A stretch of 64,000 nucleotides of DNA from Pseudomonadota bacterium (GCA_021847345.1 JAJZTW010000005.1:1-64000), one strand, 5' to 3'. Counted from the first letter of the stretch, positions 14,957 through 24,565 are shown. Notes: a model not told the origin generated them from the letters alone. A program made the numbers and translations.

Positions 14957-17900
14957 GCCTTTCCGCGGTTTTCATCCGCCGCCCCATCGGCACCTCGCTG
15001 CTGGCGCTGGCGCTGCTGCTGGTGGGCGTGGTGGCCTGGCCTCTGCTGCCGGTGGCCTCGTTGCCGGACATCGACTACCCCACCATCCAGGTCAGCGCCC
15101 ATCTGCCGGGGGCCAATCCGCAGGTCATGGCCGCCACCGTGGCGCAGCCGCTGGAGACCCAGTTCGCGGCGATTCCCGGCTTGTCGCAGATGACCTCGAC
15201 CAGCGCGCTGGGCACCACGCAGATCACGTTGCAGTTCGACCTGCACCGCAACATCGACGCCGCGGCCCTCGACGTGCAGTCGGCGATCAACGCCGCCAGC
15301 GGCCAGCTGCCCAAGGACCTGCCGAGTCCGCCGACCTTTCGCAAGATCAACCCGGCCGAGTACGCGGTGCTGGTGCTGGCTCTGCAGTCGCCGAGCCTGC
15401 CGGTGACCGAGGTCGACGACTACGCCGAGGTCGTGCTGGCGCAGCAGATCTCGCAGATTCCCGGTGTCGGCAGCGTGGGCATTGGCGGCCAGCAGCGCCC
15501 GGCCATTCGCGTGCAGGTCGACCCGTCCAGGCTGTCGGCGCTCGGTCTGAGCCTGGAGGACGTGCGCGGGGCCATTGCGCAAAGCACGGTCAGCCAGGCC
15601 ACCGGCAGCCTCAGCGGGCGCCACCAGAGCTTCGCCATCTACACCAACGACCAGATCGACCAGGCCTCGCGCTGGAACGACACCGTGATCGCGTGGCGCC
15701 ATGGCGCGCCGATCCGCGTGCGCGATATCGGGCGCGCGGTGCCGGGCCCGGAGAATGCGCTGACCGCGGCCTGGGGGTTCCGCGGCGCCGCCGCGCGTCC
15801 GGACAGCCCGCTGCGCAACGGTCCGGCGATCATCCTGTTCGTGCACAAGGAGCCCGGCGCCAACGCGGTCGACACGGTCGACCGCATCGAGGCCGCGTTG
15901 CCACGCCTGCGGGCGGCGATTCCCCCGAGCATCCACATCAGCACCCTGGTCGACCGCACGCAGAACATCCGCGCGTCGATGCACGACGTCGAGCGCACGT
16001 TGCTGATCACGGTGTTCGCGGTGATCCTGGTGATCTTCTTGTTCCTGCGCAATGTCTGGGCCACCGTGATCCCGGGGCTGACGGTGCCGCTGGCCTTGCT
16101 GGGCACCGCCGGCGGCATGTACCTGATGCATTACAGCCTGGACAACCTGTCGCTGATGGCCCTGACCATCTCGGTGGGGTTCGTGGTCGACGACGCCATC
16201 GTCATGCTCGAGAACGTCTATCGCCACGTCGAGCAGGGCATGCAGCCCTTGCAGGCTGCATTGCAGGGAGCGGGCGAGATCGGCTTCACCATCGTCTCGA
16301 TCTCGGTGTCGCTGGTCGCGGTGTTCATTCCCTTGCTGCTGATGGGGGGGATCGTCGGGCGCCTGTTCCGCGAATTCGCCGTCACCGTGAGCATGACCAT
16401 CGCCGTGTCGGTGCTGGTGTCTCTGACCCTGACACCGATGATGTGCTCGCGCTTCCTGCGCGACGAGCACGCGCGCCGCCACGGGCGCCTGTACCAGTCC
16501 TTCGAGCGCGGCTTCGACGCGCTGCGCGACGCCTACCGGCGCGGGCTCGAGCATGTGCTGGAACATCCGCTGCTGACCCTGTGCGTGTTCTTCGCCACGC
16601 TGGCGGCGACCATCGCCATGTTCGTGCTCAGCCCGAAGGGCTTTTTCCCGCAGCAGGACACCGGCACCATCTTCGGCTTCGCGCAGACCTCGCAGGACGC
16701 CTCGTTCGCGGCGATGGGGCGGCGTATCCACGCCATGGCTGCCGTGGTGCAGCGCGACCCCGACGTCAGCGGCTTCGGCGTGTTCGCCGGCGAAACCACC
16801 GCCAACACCGGGGTGTTCTTCATTGCGCTGCGCCCGAAGGCCGACGGGCGCAAGGCCAGCGCGCAGCAGGTGATCGATCGCCTGCGCCCGCGCCTGGACA
16901 AGGTGCCGGGCATCCGCCTGTTCATGCAGGCGCCGCAGGACATCAACGTCGGCGGAAGGCTTGCCCGCACCCAGTACCAGTACACGCTGCAGGACAGCGA
17001 CATCGACGAGCTCGACACCTGGGCGCCGCGCCTGCTGGCGCGCTTGCGCCGGCTGCCGCAACTGGTCGACGTGGCCTCCGACCAGCAGAACCGCGCGCAG
17101 GCGGCGGTGGTGACCATCGATCGCGAGCGCGCCGCCAGTTTCGGCATCAGCCCTGCGCTGATCGACGATACCCTCGACGACGCCGTCGGCCAGCGCCAGG
17201 TGGCGCAGTACTTCACGCAGACCGCCAGCTACCACGTGATCGAGGAGGTCAAGCCTTCGGAGCAGGGCGACCCGAGCCTGTTCGACAAGATCTACCTGCG
17301 CTCGCCGCTGACCGGCGCGCAGGTGCCGCTGTCGGCGCTGGTCAAGGTCGACACCTCGCACACCGCCTACCTCATGATCAGCCACCAGGGTCAGTTTCCC
17401 GCGGTGACGCTGTCGTTCAACCTCGCGCCGGGCGTGGCGCTGGGCGATGCGGTGGACGCCGTGCACAAGGCGGAAGCCGCGATGCGCATGCCGGCCACCG
17501 TGCGCGGCAGTTTCCAGGGCACCGCGCAGGCCTTCCAGCAGTCCTTGCGCACCCAGCCCTACCTGATCCTCGCCGCGCTGGTATGCGTGTACATCGTGCT
17601 CGGCCTGCTGTACGAGAGCTACATCCACCCGCTGACCATCCTGTCCACGCTGCCGTCGGCCGGGCTGGGCGCCCTGCTGATCCTGCGCGCCGCAGGCTAC
17701 GACCTCAGCGTGATCGCGCTGATCGGCATCATCCTGCTCATCGGCATCGTGAAAAAGAACGGCATCATGATGATCGATTTCGCGCTCGACGCCGAGCGCC
17801 GGCGCGGGCTGAGCCCGCGCGACGCGATCTTCGAGGCCTGCCTGCTGCGCTTTCGCCCCATCATGATGACCACCGCCTGCGCGCTGCTCGCCGGCCTGCC

Positions 17901-18096
17901 GCTGATGCTCGACCACGGCGCCGGCTCCGAGCTGCGGCGCCCGCTGGGCTACGCGATGGTCGGCGGGCTGCTGGTGTCGCAGAGCATGACCCTGTTCACC
18001 ACGCCGGTGGTGTACCTGTACCTGGATCGTGCCCACGCCTGGTACATGCGCCGCAGGCAGCAGCGCACGCAGCGCGCCGCCGCGCAGGCGCGCTGA
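14953..18096 (+). CDS. RND multidrug efflux permease (MdtC/MuxC-like)
   Basis: 1047 residues, starting with GTG that overlaps the adaptor stop (GTGA). It begins SLSAVFIRRPIGTSLLALAL, the usual first transmembrane helix. Twelve membrane segments and two large periplasmic loops match the AcrB/MdtBC superfamily. The proton-relay pair D413-D414 sits in GFVVDDAIVMLENVY, and the later KKNGIMMIDFALDAE segment carries the partner lysine region. Only one permease is present, whereas MdtABC and MuxABC use two, so this pump is probably a homotrimer or pairs with a gene elsewhere. No outer-membrane channel gene follows. Confidence 0.94.
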   Translation: MSLSAVFIRRPIGTSLLALALLLVGVVAWPLLPVASLPDIDYPTIQVSAHLPGANPQVMAATVAQPLETQFAAIPGLSQMTSTSALGTTQITLQFDLHRNIDAAALDVQSAINAASGQLPKDLPSPPTFRKINPAEYAVLVLALQSPSLPVTEVDDYAEVVLAQQISQIPGVGSVGIGGQQRPAIRVQVDPSRLSALGLSLEDVRGAIAQSTVSQATGSLSGRHQSFAIYTNDQIDQASRWNDTVIAWRHGAPIRVRDIGRAVPGPENALTAAWGFRGAAARPDSPLRNGPAIILFVHKEPGANAVDTVDRIEAALPRLRAAIPPSIHISTLVDRTQNIRASMHDVERTLLITVFAVILVIFLFLRNVWATVIPGLTVPLALLGTAGGMYLMHYSLDNLSLMALTISVGFVVDDAIVMLENVYRHVEQGMQPLQAALQGAGEIGFTIVSISVSLVAVFIPLLLMGGIVGRLFREFAVTVSMTIAVSVLVSLTLTPMMCSRFLRDEHARRHGRLYQSFERGFDALRDAYRRGLEHVLEHPLLTLCVFFATLAATIAMFVLSPKGFFPQQDTGTIFGFAQTSQDASFAAMGRRIHAMAAVVQRDPDVSGFGVFAGETTANTGVFFIALRPKADGRKASAQQVIDRLRPRLDKVPGIRLFMQAPQDINVGGRLARTQYQYTLQDSDIDELDTWAPRLLARLRRLPQLVDVASDQQNRAQAAVVTIDRERAASFGISPALIDDTLDDAVGQRQVAQYFTQTASYHVIEEVKPSEQGDPSLFDKIYLRSPLTGAQVPLSALVKVDTSHTAYLMISHQGQFPAVTLSFNLAPGVALGDAVDAVHKAEAAMRMPATVRGSFQGTAQAFQQSLRTQPYLILAALVCVYIVLGLLYESYIHPLTILSTLPSAGLGALLILRAAGYDLSVIALIGIILLIGIVKKNGIMMIDFALDAERRRGLSPRDAIFEACLLRFRPIMMTTACALLAGLPLMLDHGAGSELRRPLGYAMVGGLLVSQSMTLFTTPVVYLYLDRAHAWYMRRRQQRTQRAAAQAR

Positions 18097-18221
18097 CGCG
18101 CCCGTGCAATGCGCCAGCACAACGGTGGAACGCCAGGGCATGGCGGCGACCACGATGATGCCGGTGAACCGGGCCGGGATCGGCTCCCCGCGGTTCTACG
18201 CAGTAGGGCCGTCGCCGCCGA

Positions 18222-18296
18222 TGGCCTCGCCAGTAGGAATCGAACCTACATCTAGCCCTTAGGAGGGGCTTGTTCTATCCATTGAACTATGGCGAG
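18222..18296 (-). tRNA. tRNA-Arg (anticodon CCT)
   Basis: The minus strand folds as a complete tRNA: acceptor CTCGCCA (18296-18290) paired with TGGCGAG, discriminator G and encoded CCA (18224-18222). The D stem is GTTC/GAAC, the anticodon stem AGCCC/GGGCT with loop CTCCTAA (anticodon CCT), and the T arm GTAGG-TTCGATT-CCTAC. It reads AGG codons, rare in this GC-rich genome. A -10-like TAGACT lies at 18317-18312. No integrase or duplicated 3' end is seen beside it, so no integrated element is indicated. Confidence 0.97.
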
Positions 18297-18412
18297 AAGG
18301 GACAGCCCGCAAGTCTAGCCCACTGCGTCAGGGAAACGGCGCCCCCGCCGAGGCGTCAAGGGGTGCAGCGCCAGCGTTTCGGGCGGCCGCAGCGTGCGCG
18401 CGGCCTGCCGCG

Positions 18413-19153
18413 TCAACCCGCGCTGGTGGTCGCATGCAGCGCCTCGCGCAGGGCCTCGTGCACGGCGGCTGCGAGCCCGCGCCGGTCGTCGCCGCGCACC
18501 GGCGGCAGGTAGTGCACGGCCACGCGCAGCGGCGGCCCGCCGGCGATGCGCCGCAGCGTGTCGACGATCGTGTCGTCGTCGACATAGGCGGGCGCGCGGC
18601 TGGGCGCGCCGCTGGCGTCGAGGTAGCGCAGCAGCACCGGCTGCACCGGCGTGCCGGCGCTGATCGCGGCCTGGAACAGGTTTGCGTGCAGCGCAAGCAC
18701 ATGGGTTCCGTCCGACGTGGTCCCCTCGGGGAACACGCTCACATGCTCGCCATTGCGCAGGCAATGCGCCATGTCGTGCATCACGCGCATCGCGTCGCGC
18801 GGGCGTTCGCGTTCGATGAACAGCGTGCCCGCGCCGGCCGCCAGCGACCCCAGCAGCGGCCAGTGGCGAAGCTCGGACTTTGCGACGAAACGTGTGGGGT
18901 GGGCAGCGTTGAGCGCCATGATGTCCAGCCACGACACGTGGTTGATCGCCATCAGGCAGGCCGAATCATGCGGTTGTCCGATGACTTGCAGGCGCACGCG
19001 GCTGGCGCGCAGCATGCGCCGCGACCAGGCCCGCACCGCTTCGCGGCGCTGCCCGACCGTCATGGCTTCGAAGCCTCGCATGCGCCACAGGCCGCGCAGC
19101 AGTTCCACGCCCAGGCGCACCAGCATGGCGCCCAGCCGCAGCCGGCGCATCAT
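18413..19153 (-). CDS. plsC: 1-acyl-sn-glycerol-3-phosphate acyltransferase (PlsC family)
   Basis: 246 residues. It has the catalytic NHVSWLD motif (NHx4D) at 71-77 and FPEGTTSDG at 141-149, the two hallmark blocks of the glycerolipid acyltransferase family, plus an N-terminal hydrophobic/basic stretch suggesting inner-membrane association. It transfers a second acyl chain to lysophosphatidate, or acylates a related lysolipid such as lyso-ornithine lipid. The ATG overlaps the pyrX stop by four bases (ATGA), so it is translationally coupled to the pyrimidine genes. That placement is frequent in Burkholderiales. Confidence 0.9.
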   Translation of the reverse strand: MMRRLRLGAMLVRLGVELLRGLWRMRGFEAMTVGQRREAVRAWSRRMLRASRVRLQVIGQPHDSACLMAINHVSWLDIMALNAAHPTRFVAKSELRHWPLLGSLAAGAGTLFIERERPRDAMRVMHDMAHCLRNGEHVSVFPEGTTSDGTHVLALHANLFQAAISAGTPVQPVLLRYLDASGAPSRAPAYVDDDTIVDTLRRIAGGPPLRVAVHYLPPVRGDDRRGLAAAVHEALREALHATTSAG

Positions 19154-20463
19154 GCTCGTGGCGTGCCGCGCGGGTCGGCCGAGTCTTCGTGGATCACGCG
19201 CCCGTCGATGATGGTCACGCGGGCCCTGCCGCGAAGCTCCGAGTCGCCCAGCGGCGTGTGCTTGGCGCGGCTGCGCAGCATCTGTGGCGTGGGCTTCCAG
19301 CTGGCCTCGGGGTCGACCACGATCAGCTCGGCCGGCGCGCCCGGCTGCAGGCGTGGAGTGTCGACGCGGGCCGCGGCGGCAGCGCGCGTGGTCACGCAGG
19401 CCAGCGCCTGCGGCAAGGCCAGCTGCGCGCGGCGCCCGAATTCGAGCACCGCCGGCAGCAGCAGCTCCAGGCCGGTGGCGCCCGGCGCGGCTTCGCCGAA
19501 GGGCAGGATCTTGTCGTCGCTGCCCACCGGCGTATGGTCGGATACCAGCGCATCGATGGTGCCATCGACCAGCGCCCGCACCAGCGCGTCGCGGTCTGCC
19601 TGGCGGCGCAGCGGAGGGTCGAGGCGCATGCGGGCGTCGAACCAGCCGATGTCGACGTCGGTGAGCAGCAGGTTGTGCATCGACACGTCTGCGCTGACCG
19701 GCAGGCCCTCGGCCTTGGCGCTGCGAAGCAGCTCGACCCCGGCAGCGCTGGAAAGGCGGCACAGGTGCACGGCACAGCCGGTGGCGCGCACGAGCTCGAA
19801 AATCGTGTGCAGGGCCACCGTCTCGGCCACCACCGGCACGCCGGGCAGTCCCAGGCGCTGCGCATAGGGGCCGCTGCCGGCGACGCCCGCGCCGAGGTGG
19901 GCATCCAGCGCGGGCAGCCAGACCTTGTAGCCGAAGGTGCTGGCGTACTGCATGGCGCGCAGCAGCAGCTGGGTGTCGGCCATCGGCACCCCGGCCTGCG
20001 ACAGTCCGATGCAGCTGGCCTTCACCAGCGAGGCCATCTCGGCCAGGCGTTCGCCCTTGAGCCCGGTGGTCAGCGCGCCCAGCGGGTACACGCGCGAGCG
20101 CTTGATGCGCCGGGCGCGCCAGCGCAGCATCTCGACCAGGCTGGGCTCGTCGAGCACGGGGTCGGTATCAGGTGGGCACACCACGCGCGTGACGCCGCCG
20201 GCGCCCGCCGCTGCAAGCTCCGAATCGAGCAGCCCGGCGGCCTCGCCGCCCGGCTCGCCGAGGCGCGCGCACAGGTCGATCAGTCCCGGCATCACCAGGC
20301 AGCCGGCGGCGTCGATCACGCGTTCGGCGGCGAAGCCGCTGGCGGCTTCGCCCACCGCGTGGATGCGCTCGCCGGCGATGGCCACGTCGCCGGGCCGTTG
20401 CGTGCCGCTGGCCGGGTCGACCAGCACGCCCCCGCGCACGAGTAGGGTCTTGGGTTCGTTCAT
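19150..20463 (-). CDS. pyrX: Dihydroorotase-like protein, probably inactive PyrX subunit
   Basis: 437 residues of the amidohydrolase fold, similar in length and layout to class I dihydroorotase. The metal-binding Asp-x-His-x-His of active enzymes is replaced: residues 63-67 read DLCAR, so both histidines are lost (C65, R67), while the following GEPGG stays. The later Asp motif is kept as SDHTPV. This pattern is known for non-catalytic PyrC-prime/PyrX proteins that assemble with aspartate transcarbamoylase in pseudomonads and relatives. It lies 6 bases after pyrB, supporting a PyrB-PyrX complex. A catalytic dihydroorotase should be encoded elsewhere. Confidence 0.88.
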   Translation of the reverse strand: MNEPKTLLVRGGVLVDPASGTQRPGDVAIAGERIHAVGEAASGFAAERVIDAAGCLVMPGLIDLCARLGEPGGEAAGLLDSELAAAGAGGVTRVVCPPDTDPVLDEPSLVEMLRWRARRIKRSRVYPLGALTTGLKGERLAEMASLVKASCIGLSQAGVPMADTQLLLRAMQYASTFGYKVWLPALDAHLGAGVAGSGPYAQRLGLPGVPVVAETVALHTIFELVRATGCAVHLCRLSSAAGVELLRSAKAEGLPVSADVSMHNLLLTDVDIGWFDARMRLDPPLRRQADRDALVRALVDGTIDALVSDHTPVGSDDKILPFGEAAPGATGLELLLPAVLEFGRRAQLALPQALACVTTRAAAAARVDTPRLQPGAPAELIVVDPEASWKPTPQMLRSRAKHTPLGDSELRGRARVTIIDGRVIHEDSADPRGTPRA

Positions 20464-20469
20464 GGAACT

Positions 20470-21426
20470 TCAGGCGGAGGTGTTGGCGACGATCGACAGC
20501 ACGGCCATGCGCACCGCGATGCCGAAGCGCACCTGAGGCAGGATCACGCTTTGCGGGCCGTCGGCCACGGCGGAGTCGAGCTCGACTCCGCGGTTGATCG
20601 GGCCGGGGTGCATGACGATGGCGTCGGGGCGCGCCAGGCGCAGCCGTTCGGGAGTGAGCCCGTACATCATGTGGAACTCGCTGGCCGACGGCAGCAGGCC
20701 GCCGGCCATGCGCTCGTTCTGCAGGCGCAGCGCGATCACCACGTCGGCGTCGCGCAGGCCTTCGTCGATGTCGTGGCACACGCGCACGCCCATGTCGCGC
20801 AGGTCGGCGGGAACCAGGGTCTTGGGGCCGACGGCGCGCACCTCGGGCACGCCCAGCGTGGTCAGCGCGTGGATGTCCGAGCGCGCCACGCGCGAGTGCA
20901 CGATGTCGCCGACGATGGCCACGCTCAGCGCGCTGAAGTCGCGCTTGTAGTGGCGGATGGTCATCATGTCCAGCAGACCCTGCGTCGGGTGGGCGTGGCG
21001 GCCGTCGCCGGCGTTGACCACGTGCACATGCTCGGGGGTGTGCGAAGCGATCAGGAACGGCGCGCCGCTCTGGCTGTGGCGCACGACGAAGATGTCGGCG
21101 TCCATCGCCTCCAGGTTGGCGATGGTGTCGAGCAGCGACTCGCCCTTGGACGTGCTCGAGCGCTGGATGTCGAGGTTGAACACGTCGGCCGACAGGCGCT
21201 GCGCGGCGATTTCGAAGGTGGTGCGGGTGCGCGTGGAGTTCTCGAAGAACAGGTTGAACACGCTCTTGCCGCGCAGCAGCGGCACCTTCTTGACCTCGCG
21301 CTCGCCGAAGCTCATGAAGCCCTGCGCGGTGTCCATGATGTGGGTCAGCACGTCGCGCGGCAGGCCCTCGATGGACAGCAGGTGGCGGAGCTCGCCGTGG
21401 CGGTTGAGTTGCGGATGGGCGGCCAT
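20470..21426 (-). CDS. pyrB: Aspartate carbamoyltransferase catalytic subunit
   Basis: 318 residues. Carbamoyl-phosphate-binding STRT is at 64-67 in [17 protein letters not shown] is at 146-149, and the C-terminal MHPGPINRG is the aspartate-side signature. It catalyses the committed step of pyrimidine synthesis in the cytoplasm. Its start codon shares one base with the pyrR stop (TGATG), and pyrX follows after 6 bases. No PyrI regulatory gene is present; in this type of operon PyrX replaces it structurally. The short 20-residue N-terminal extension before the first helix is typical of betaproteobacterial members. Confidence 0.96.
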   Translation of the reverse strand: MAAHPQLNRHGELRHLLSIEGLPRDVLTHIMDTAQGFMSFGEREVKKVPLLRGKSVFNLFFENSTRTRTTFEIAAQRLSADVFNLDIQRSSTSKGESLLDTIANLEAMDADIFVVRHSQSGAPFLIASHTPEHVHVVNAGDGRHAHPTQGLLDMMTIRHYKRDFSALSVAIVGDIVHSRVARSDIHALTTLGVPEVRAVGPKTLVPADLRDMGVRVCHDIDEGLRDADVVIALRLQNERMAGGLLPSASEFHMMYGLTPERLRLARPDAIVMHPGPINRGVELDSAVADGPQSVILPQVRFGIAVRMAVLSIVANTSA

Positions 21427-21953
21427 CAGGATTCCGACTCCAGGTACACCATGCGCATGGCCTGCGGCCCGCGTTGCGGATCGCGCTCCAGCGCCAGCAT
21501 GGTCTGCGGCGGCAGTTCGATGCATGCGCCGACCATGGACGCGCAAATGGGCAGTTCCCGTCCGCCTCGATCGACCAGCACGGCCAGGTCGATGCGCGCC
21601 GGGCGCCCGAAGTCGTACAGCTCGTTGATCGCGGCGCGGATGGTGCGCCCGGTGTAGAGCACGTCGTCGACCAGCAGGATGGCGCGCGCGTTGACCTCGA
21701 AGGGCAGCTCGGTGCGGTTGCCGCTGGGGTGCAGCCCGCGGGTGTGGAAGTCGTCCCGGTGCAGCGTGGAGGAAACCACGCCCAGCGGGGTGCCCAGTTC
21801 GAGGTCGGCGTGCAGGCGCTCGGCCAGCCAGGCGCCCCCGGAATACACGCCCACCAGCGTGGGCTCGGCGGCCTGCGCGCGAATCCATTCGCGCACGAGT
21901 TCGCGCAGGCGCGCGTACAGCGCCTCGGCGTCGGGAGGTGTGGGTGTGGTCAT
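21426..21953 (-). CDS. pyrR: PyrR bifunctional pyrimidine regulator / uracil phosphoribosyltransferase family
   Basis: 175 residues of type I phosphoribosyltransferase fold. The PRPP loop [14 protein letters not shown] is at 92-105, preceded by [13 protein letters not shown] (pyrophosphate loop) and a flexible hood with HRDDFHTRG. In Bacillus PyrR binds pyr mRNA and also has UPRTase activity. In proteobacteria the gene lies in pyr operons and its regulatory role is less sure. It overlaps ruvX by four bases upstream and pyrB by one base downstream. Confidence 0.9.
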   Translation of the reverse strand: MTTPTPPDAEALYARLRELVREWIRAQAAEPTLVGVYSGGAWLAERLHADLELGTPLGVVSSTLHRDDFHTRGLHPSGNRTELPFEVNARAILLVDDVLYTGRTIRAAINELYDFGRPARIDLAVLVDRGGRELPICASMVGACIELPPQTMLALERDPQRGPQAMRMVYLESES

Positions 21954-22369
21954 GCGTTCGGGTTTTGCAGATATTGTTCCAGAATCAGGCGCGCCGACTC
22001 CGCGTCGACGTCGGCAGCGCCCGAATCCTCGGCCGCGCGCGACGTGTAGCGCTCGTCGACCAGCGCCACCGGCAGTCCGAAGCGCCCGTGCAACTGGTTG
22101 GCGAAGCGTCGCGCCTGCGTGCTTCGCGCCTGCTCGGCGCCTTCGTCGCGCGACAGCGGAAGCCCCACCACGAGCTGGTGGGGGCGCCACTCGGACAACA
22201 GGCGCGCGATCGCGTCGAAGCGTTCCTGGCGGCGTTCGGCGCGCACGCTGCACAGTGCGCTGGCGGTGCGCGTGACGGTGTTGCCGACGGCCACGCCGAT
22301 CAGGTGCGTGCCGAAATCGAAACCCATGAGCACCGAGGGCTCGCCGCGGGAGCCGCCCGGCTCAGGCAT
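21950..22369 (-). CDS. ruvX: RuvX/YqgF Holliday-junction resolvase-like (16S rRNA processing) protein
   Basis: 139 residues of RNase H-like fold. Motifs are the first catalytic Asp in [16 protein letters not shown] (about residue 18), [28 protein letters not shown] with the conserved Asp-Glu, and the final [15 protein letters not shown]. YqgF in E. coli is essential and acts in pre-16S rRNA 5' processing; a resolvase role was first predicted from the fold. The gene overlaps yqgE by 8 bases and pyrR by 4, the standard Burkholderiales order. Confidence 0.93.
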   Translation of the reverse strand: MPEPGGSRGEPSVLMGFDFGTHLIGVAVGNTVTRTASALCSVRAERRQERFDAIARLLSEWRPHQLVVGLPLSRDEGAEQARSTQARRFANQLHGRFGLPVALVDERYTSRAAEDSGAADVDAESARLILEQYLQNPNA

Positions 22370-22937
22370 GGCCGGCGGTGTTGGAAAGGCTCATCGCACT
22401 GATGCCCATGAGGGACATCGCGGCGTCGAAGCGCTGTTCCGCGGCGACCTCGAACACGATGCTCGCGTCGGCTTCCACGGTCAGCCATCCGTTGCGCGCG
22501 ATTTCGTCCTCGAGCTGCCCGGCGCTCCAGCCCGAGTAGCCCAGCGCAACGAAGAAGCGCTTCGGGCCGTCGTCGGCGGAAATGTGTTCCAGCACGTCCT
22601 TGGAGGTGGTCATCTGCAGGCCTCCTGCCACCTGCAGGGTCGACGCGTAGGCGCGGTCGGTCGGGTCGTGCAGCACGAAACCGCGCTCGGTCTGCACCGG
22701 GCCTCCGTAATACACCGTGCGCGACGCCAGCTCCGGCTGCTCCAGCGGAAGCTCGATGCGTTCGAACAGGTCCTTGAGCACGATGTCGGTGGGGCGGTTG
22801 ATCACCAGGCCCAGCGCGCCGCGGGCCGAGTGCTCGCACACATAGATCACACTGCCGGCGAAGGACGAGTCGACCATGCCGGGCATCGCGATGAGGAACT
22901 GGTTGCTCAGGTTCGAGGCGTCGCTGCGGGGATTCAT
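22362..22937 (-). CDS. yqgE: UPF0301 protein YqgE (AlgH family)
   Basis: 191 residues. It opens LSNQFLIAMPGMVDSSFAGSVIYVCEH and has the LGLVINRP signature near residue 43, VYYGGPVQTERGFVLH, and GYSGWSAGQLEDEIARNGW, all conserved through this small soluble family. Function is unknown; it is called AlgH in Pseudomonas and nearly always precedes ruvX. It is the first gene of the overlapping yqgE-ruvX-pyrR-pyrB-pyrX-plsC run. No Shine-Dalgarno precedes the ATG, but a -10-like TAATAT lies 8 bases upstream, so the message may be leaderless. Confidence 0.94.
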   Translation of the reverse strand: MNPRSDASNLSNQFLIAMPGMVDSSFAGSVIYVCEHSARGALGLVINRPTDIVLKDLFERIELPLEQPELASRTVYYGGPVQTERGFVLHDPTDRAYASTLQVAGGLQMTTSKDVLEHISADDGPKRFFVALGYSGWSAGQLEDEIARNGWLTVEADASIVFEVAAEQRFDAAMSLMGISAMSLSNTAGHA

Positions 22938-22945
22938 GACGACAC

Positions 22946-22951
22946 ATATTA
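22946..22951 (-). promoter_or_regulatory. -10-like TAATAT just upstream of yqgE
   Basis: TAATAT (or GATAAT shifted by two bases) on the minus strand ends 8 nt before the yqgE ATG. This leaves no room for a 5' leader. It would drive the yqgE-pyr-plsC run; no clear -35 is visible. Confidence 0.4.
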
Positions 22952-23024
22952 TCGCGGCGAGTCCGATGCGGGGCATCGCCGCGCGCGGCGAGCGCCGCCA
23001 CCGCCCACGCCGCCACCCGTCCCC

Positions 23025-24563
23025 ATGTCCCACGTTGACCCCGATGCCCCCGCCAGCCACGAGCTCGGCCTGGTGTGGCTGCGCCGCGACTTGCGCCTGC
23101 ACGACCATACCGCGCTGCACCATGCGCTGCGCAGCTGCCGGCGCGTGCAGCTGGTGTTCGTGTTCGACACCGACATCCTGCAGCCCCTGCTCGACCAGGG
23201 AATCCGCGCCGATCGGCGCGTGCTGTTCATCCATCTGAGCCTGCTCGAGCTCGACGCGGCGCTGCGCCGGCTCGGCGCCGCGCTGTGGGTGCTGCACGGC
23301 AGCGCCGCGCAGGCCTTGCCGCAGCTGGCTCGGCGCCTGGGCGCGGCAGCGGTGTTCACCCATCGCGACTACGAGCCCCAGGCGCAGCAGCGCGACGCCC
23401 GGGTCGCCGGCGAGCTGGCGGGCGCGGGAATCGAATTCCACGCCTTCGACGACCAGGTGCTGCTGGCCCCGGAGCTGCTGCGCACGGGCCAGGGGCGTCC
23501 CTACAGTGTGTTCACCCCGTACAAGAACGCGTGGCTGGCGCGAATGCGCTCCGAGGGGGCCCGCGCACTGGGCGAGCGGCGCTGCGAACTGTCGCCGCAG
23601 CGCCTGCTGCCCGTGCCGGCGCAGCTGCCGGGGATCGTCCAGCCGGACGGCATGGGTTTCGACCAGCCTGTTTCCCTGCCGACGGGGATCGATCCCGGCA
23701 GCAGCGGCGCGCGCCGCGCCTGGGAGGCGTTTCAGTCGCGCCTGGACGACTACGCGACGCAGCGCGACTACCCGGCGCTCGACGCCACCAGCGGCCTGTC
23801 CGTGCACCTGCGTTTCGGCACCGTCAGCGTGCGCGAGCTGGCTCGCCGTGCCTGGGAGGCCGCCGAGCGCGGCAGCGCCGGGGCCCAGGTCTGGTTGTCC
23901 GAGCTGATCTGGCGCGACTTCTATGCCCAGGTGCTGCAGCATCGTCCCGACGTCGCCGGCGGCCGCTCGTTTCGCCCGGAATACGACCGCATCGCCTGGG
24001 AGCAGGCCCCCGAGCTGCTGCAGGCCTGGTGCGACGGCCGGACCGGGTATCCGCTGGTCGACGCGGCGATGCGCGAACTGTCGCGCAGCGGGCGCATGCA
24101 CAACCGATTGCGCATGGTGGTCGCGAGTTTCCTGTGCAAGGACCTCGGGCTCGACTGGCGCCTCGGCGAGGCGCATTTCGCGCGCTGCCTGCTCGATTTC
24201 GACCTCGCGTCGAACAACGGAGGCTGGCAATGGGCCTCGTCCAGCGGCTGCGACGCGCAGCCGTGGTTTCGCATTTTCAATCCAGTGGAGCAGAGCCGGC
24301 GCTTCGACCCGCGCGGCCAGTACATACGGCGCCAGCTGCCCGAGCTCGCCGGGCTCGACGAGCGCGCGATCCACGCTCCCTGGCTGGCCACGCCGGCCCA
24401 GTTGCAGGCGGCCAGCCTGCGCCTGGGCATCGACTACCCGCTGCCGGTGGTCGATCACGCGCAGGCGCGACAGCGCACCCTGCAGCGCTACGCGGTGGTG
24501 CGCGACGACGCCGCGCAAGCCGTCGCGCAGCGCAAGCCGGCGGGGCAGGGCGACCTGTTCTGA
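23025..24563 (+). CDS. phrB: Deoxyribodipyrimidine photolyase (class I CPD photolyase)
   Basis: 512 residues. The N-terminal antenna domain begins LGLVWLRRDLRLHDHTALHHAL. The C-terminal FAD domain carries the family signature in blocks: DGRTGYPLVDAAMREL, GRMHNRLRMVVASFL, DFDLASNNGGWQWASSSGCDAQPWFRIFNP and QSRRFDPRGQYIR. It uses blue light and FADH to split cyclobutane pyrimidine dimers. Its start region is divergent from yqgE with about 90 bases between. The start ATG 23025 is chosen because the long upstream frame is antisense to yqgE. The C-terminus ends QGDLF just before the tandem repeats. Confidence 0.95.
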   Translation: MSHVDPDAPASHELGLVWLRRDLRLHDHTALHHALRSCRRVQLVFVFDTDILQPLLDQGIRADRRVLFIHLSLLELDAALRRLGAALWVLHGSAAQALPQLARRLGAAAVFTHRDYEPQAQQRDARVAGELAGAGIEFHAFDDQVLLAPELLRTGQGRPYSVFTPYKNAWLARMRSEGARALGERRCELSPQRLLPVPAQLPGIVQPDGMGFDQPVSLPTGIDPGSSGARRAWEAFQSRLDDYATQRDYPALDATSGLSVHLRFGTVSVRELARRAWEAAERGSAGAQVWLSELIWRDFYAQVLQHRPDVAGGRSFRPEYDRIAWEQAPELLQAWCDGRTGYPLVDAAMRELSRSGRMHNRLRMVVASFLCKDLGLDWRLGEAHFARCLLDFDLASNNGGWQWASSSGCDAQPWFRIFNPVEQSRRFDPRGQYIRRQLPELAGLDERAIHAPWLATPAQLQAASLRLGIDYPLPVVDHAQARQRTLQRYAVVRDDAAQAVAQRKPAGQGDLF

Positions 24564-24565
24564 GC

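Noticed and set aside
14746-18153. A 1135-codon minus-strand open frame opposite the RND genes
   Set aside because: Antisense shadow of the RND permease with no protein-like motifs.
18222-18412. tRNA-Arg as an integration site for a mobile element
   Set aside because: No integrase and no duplicated tRNA 3' end in the following sequence; neighbours are core genes.
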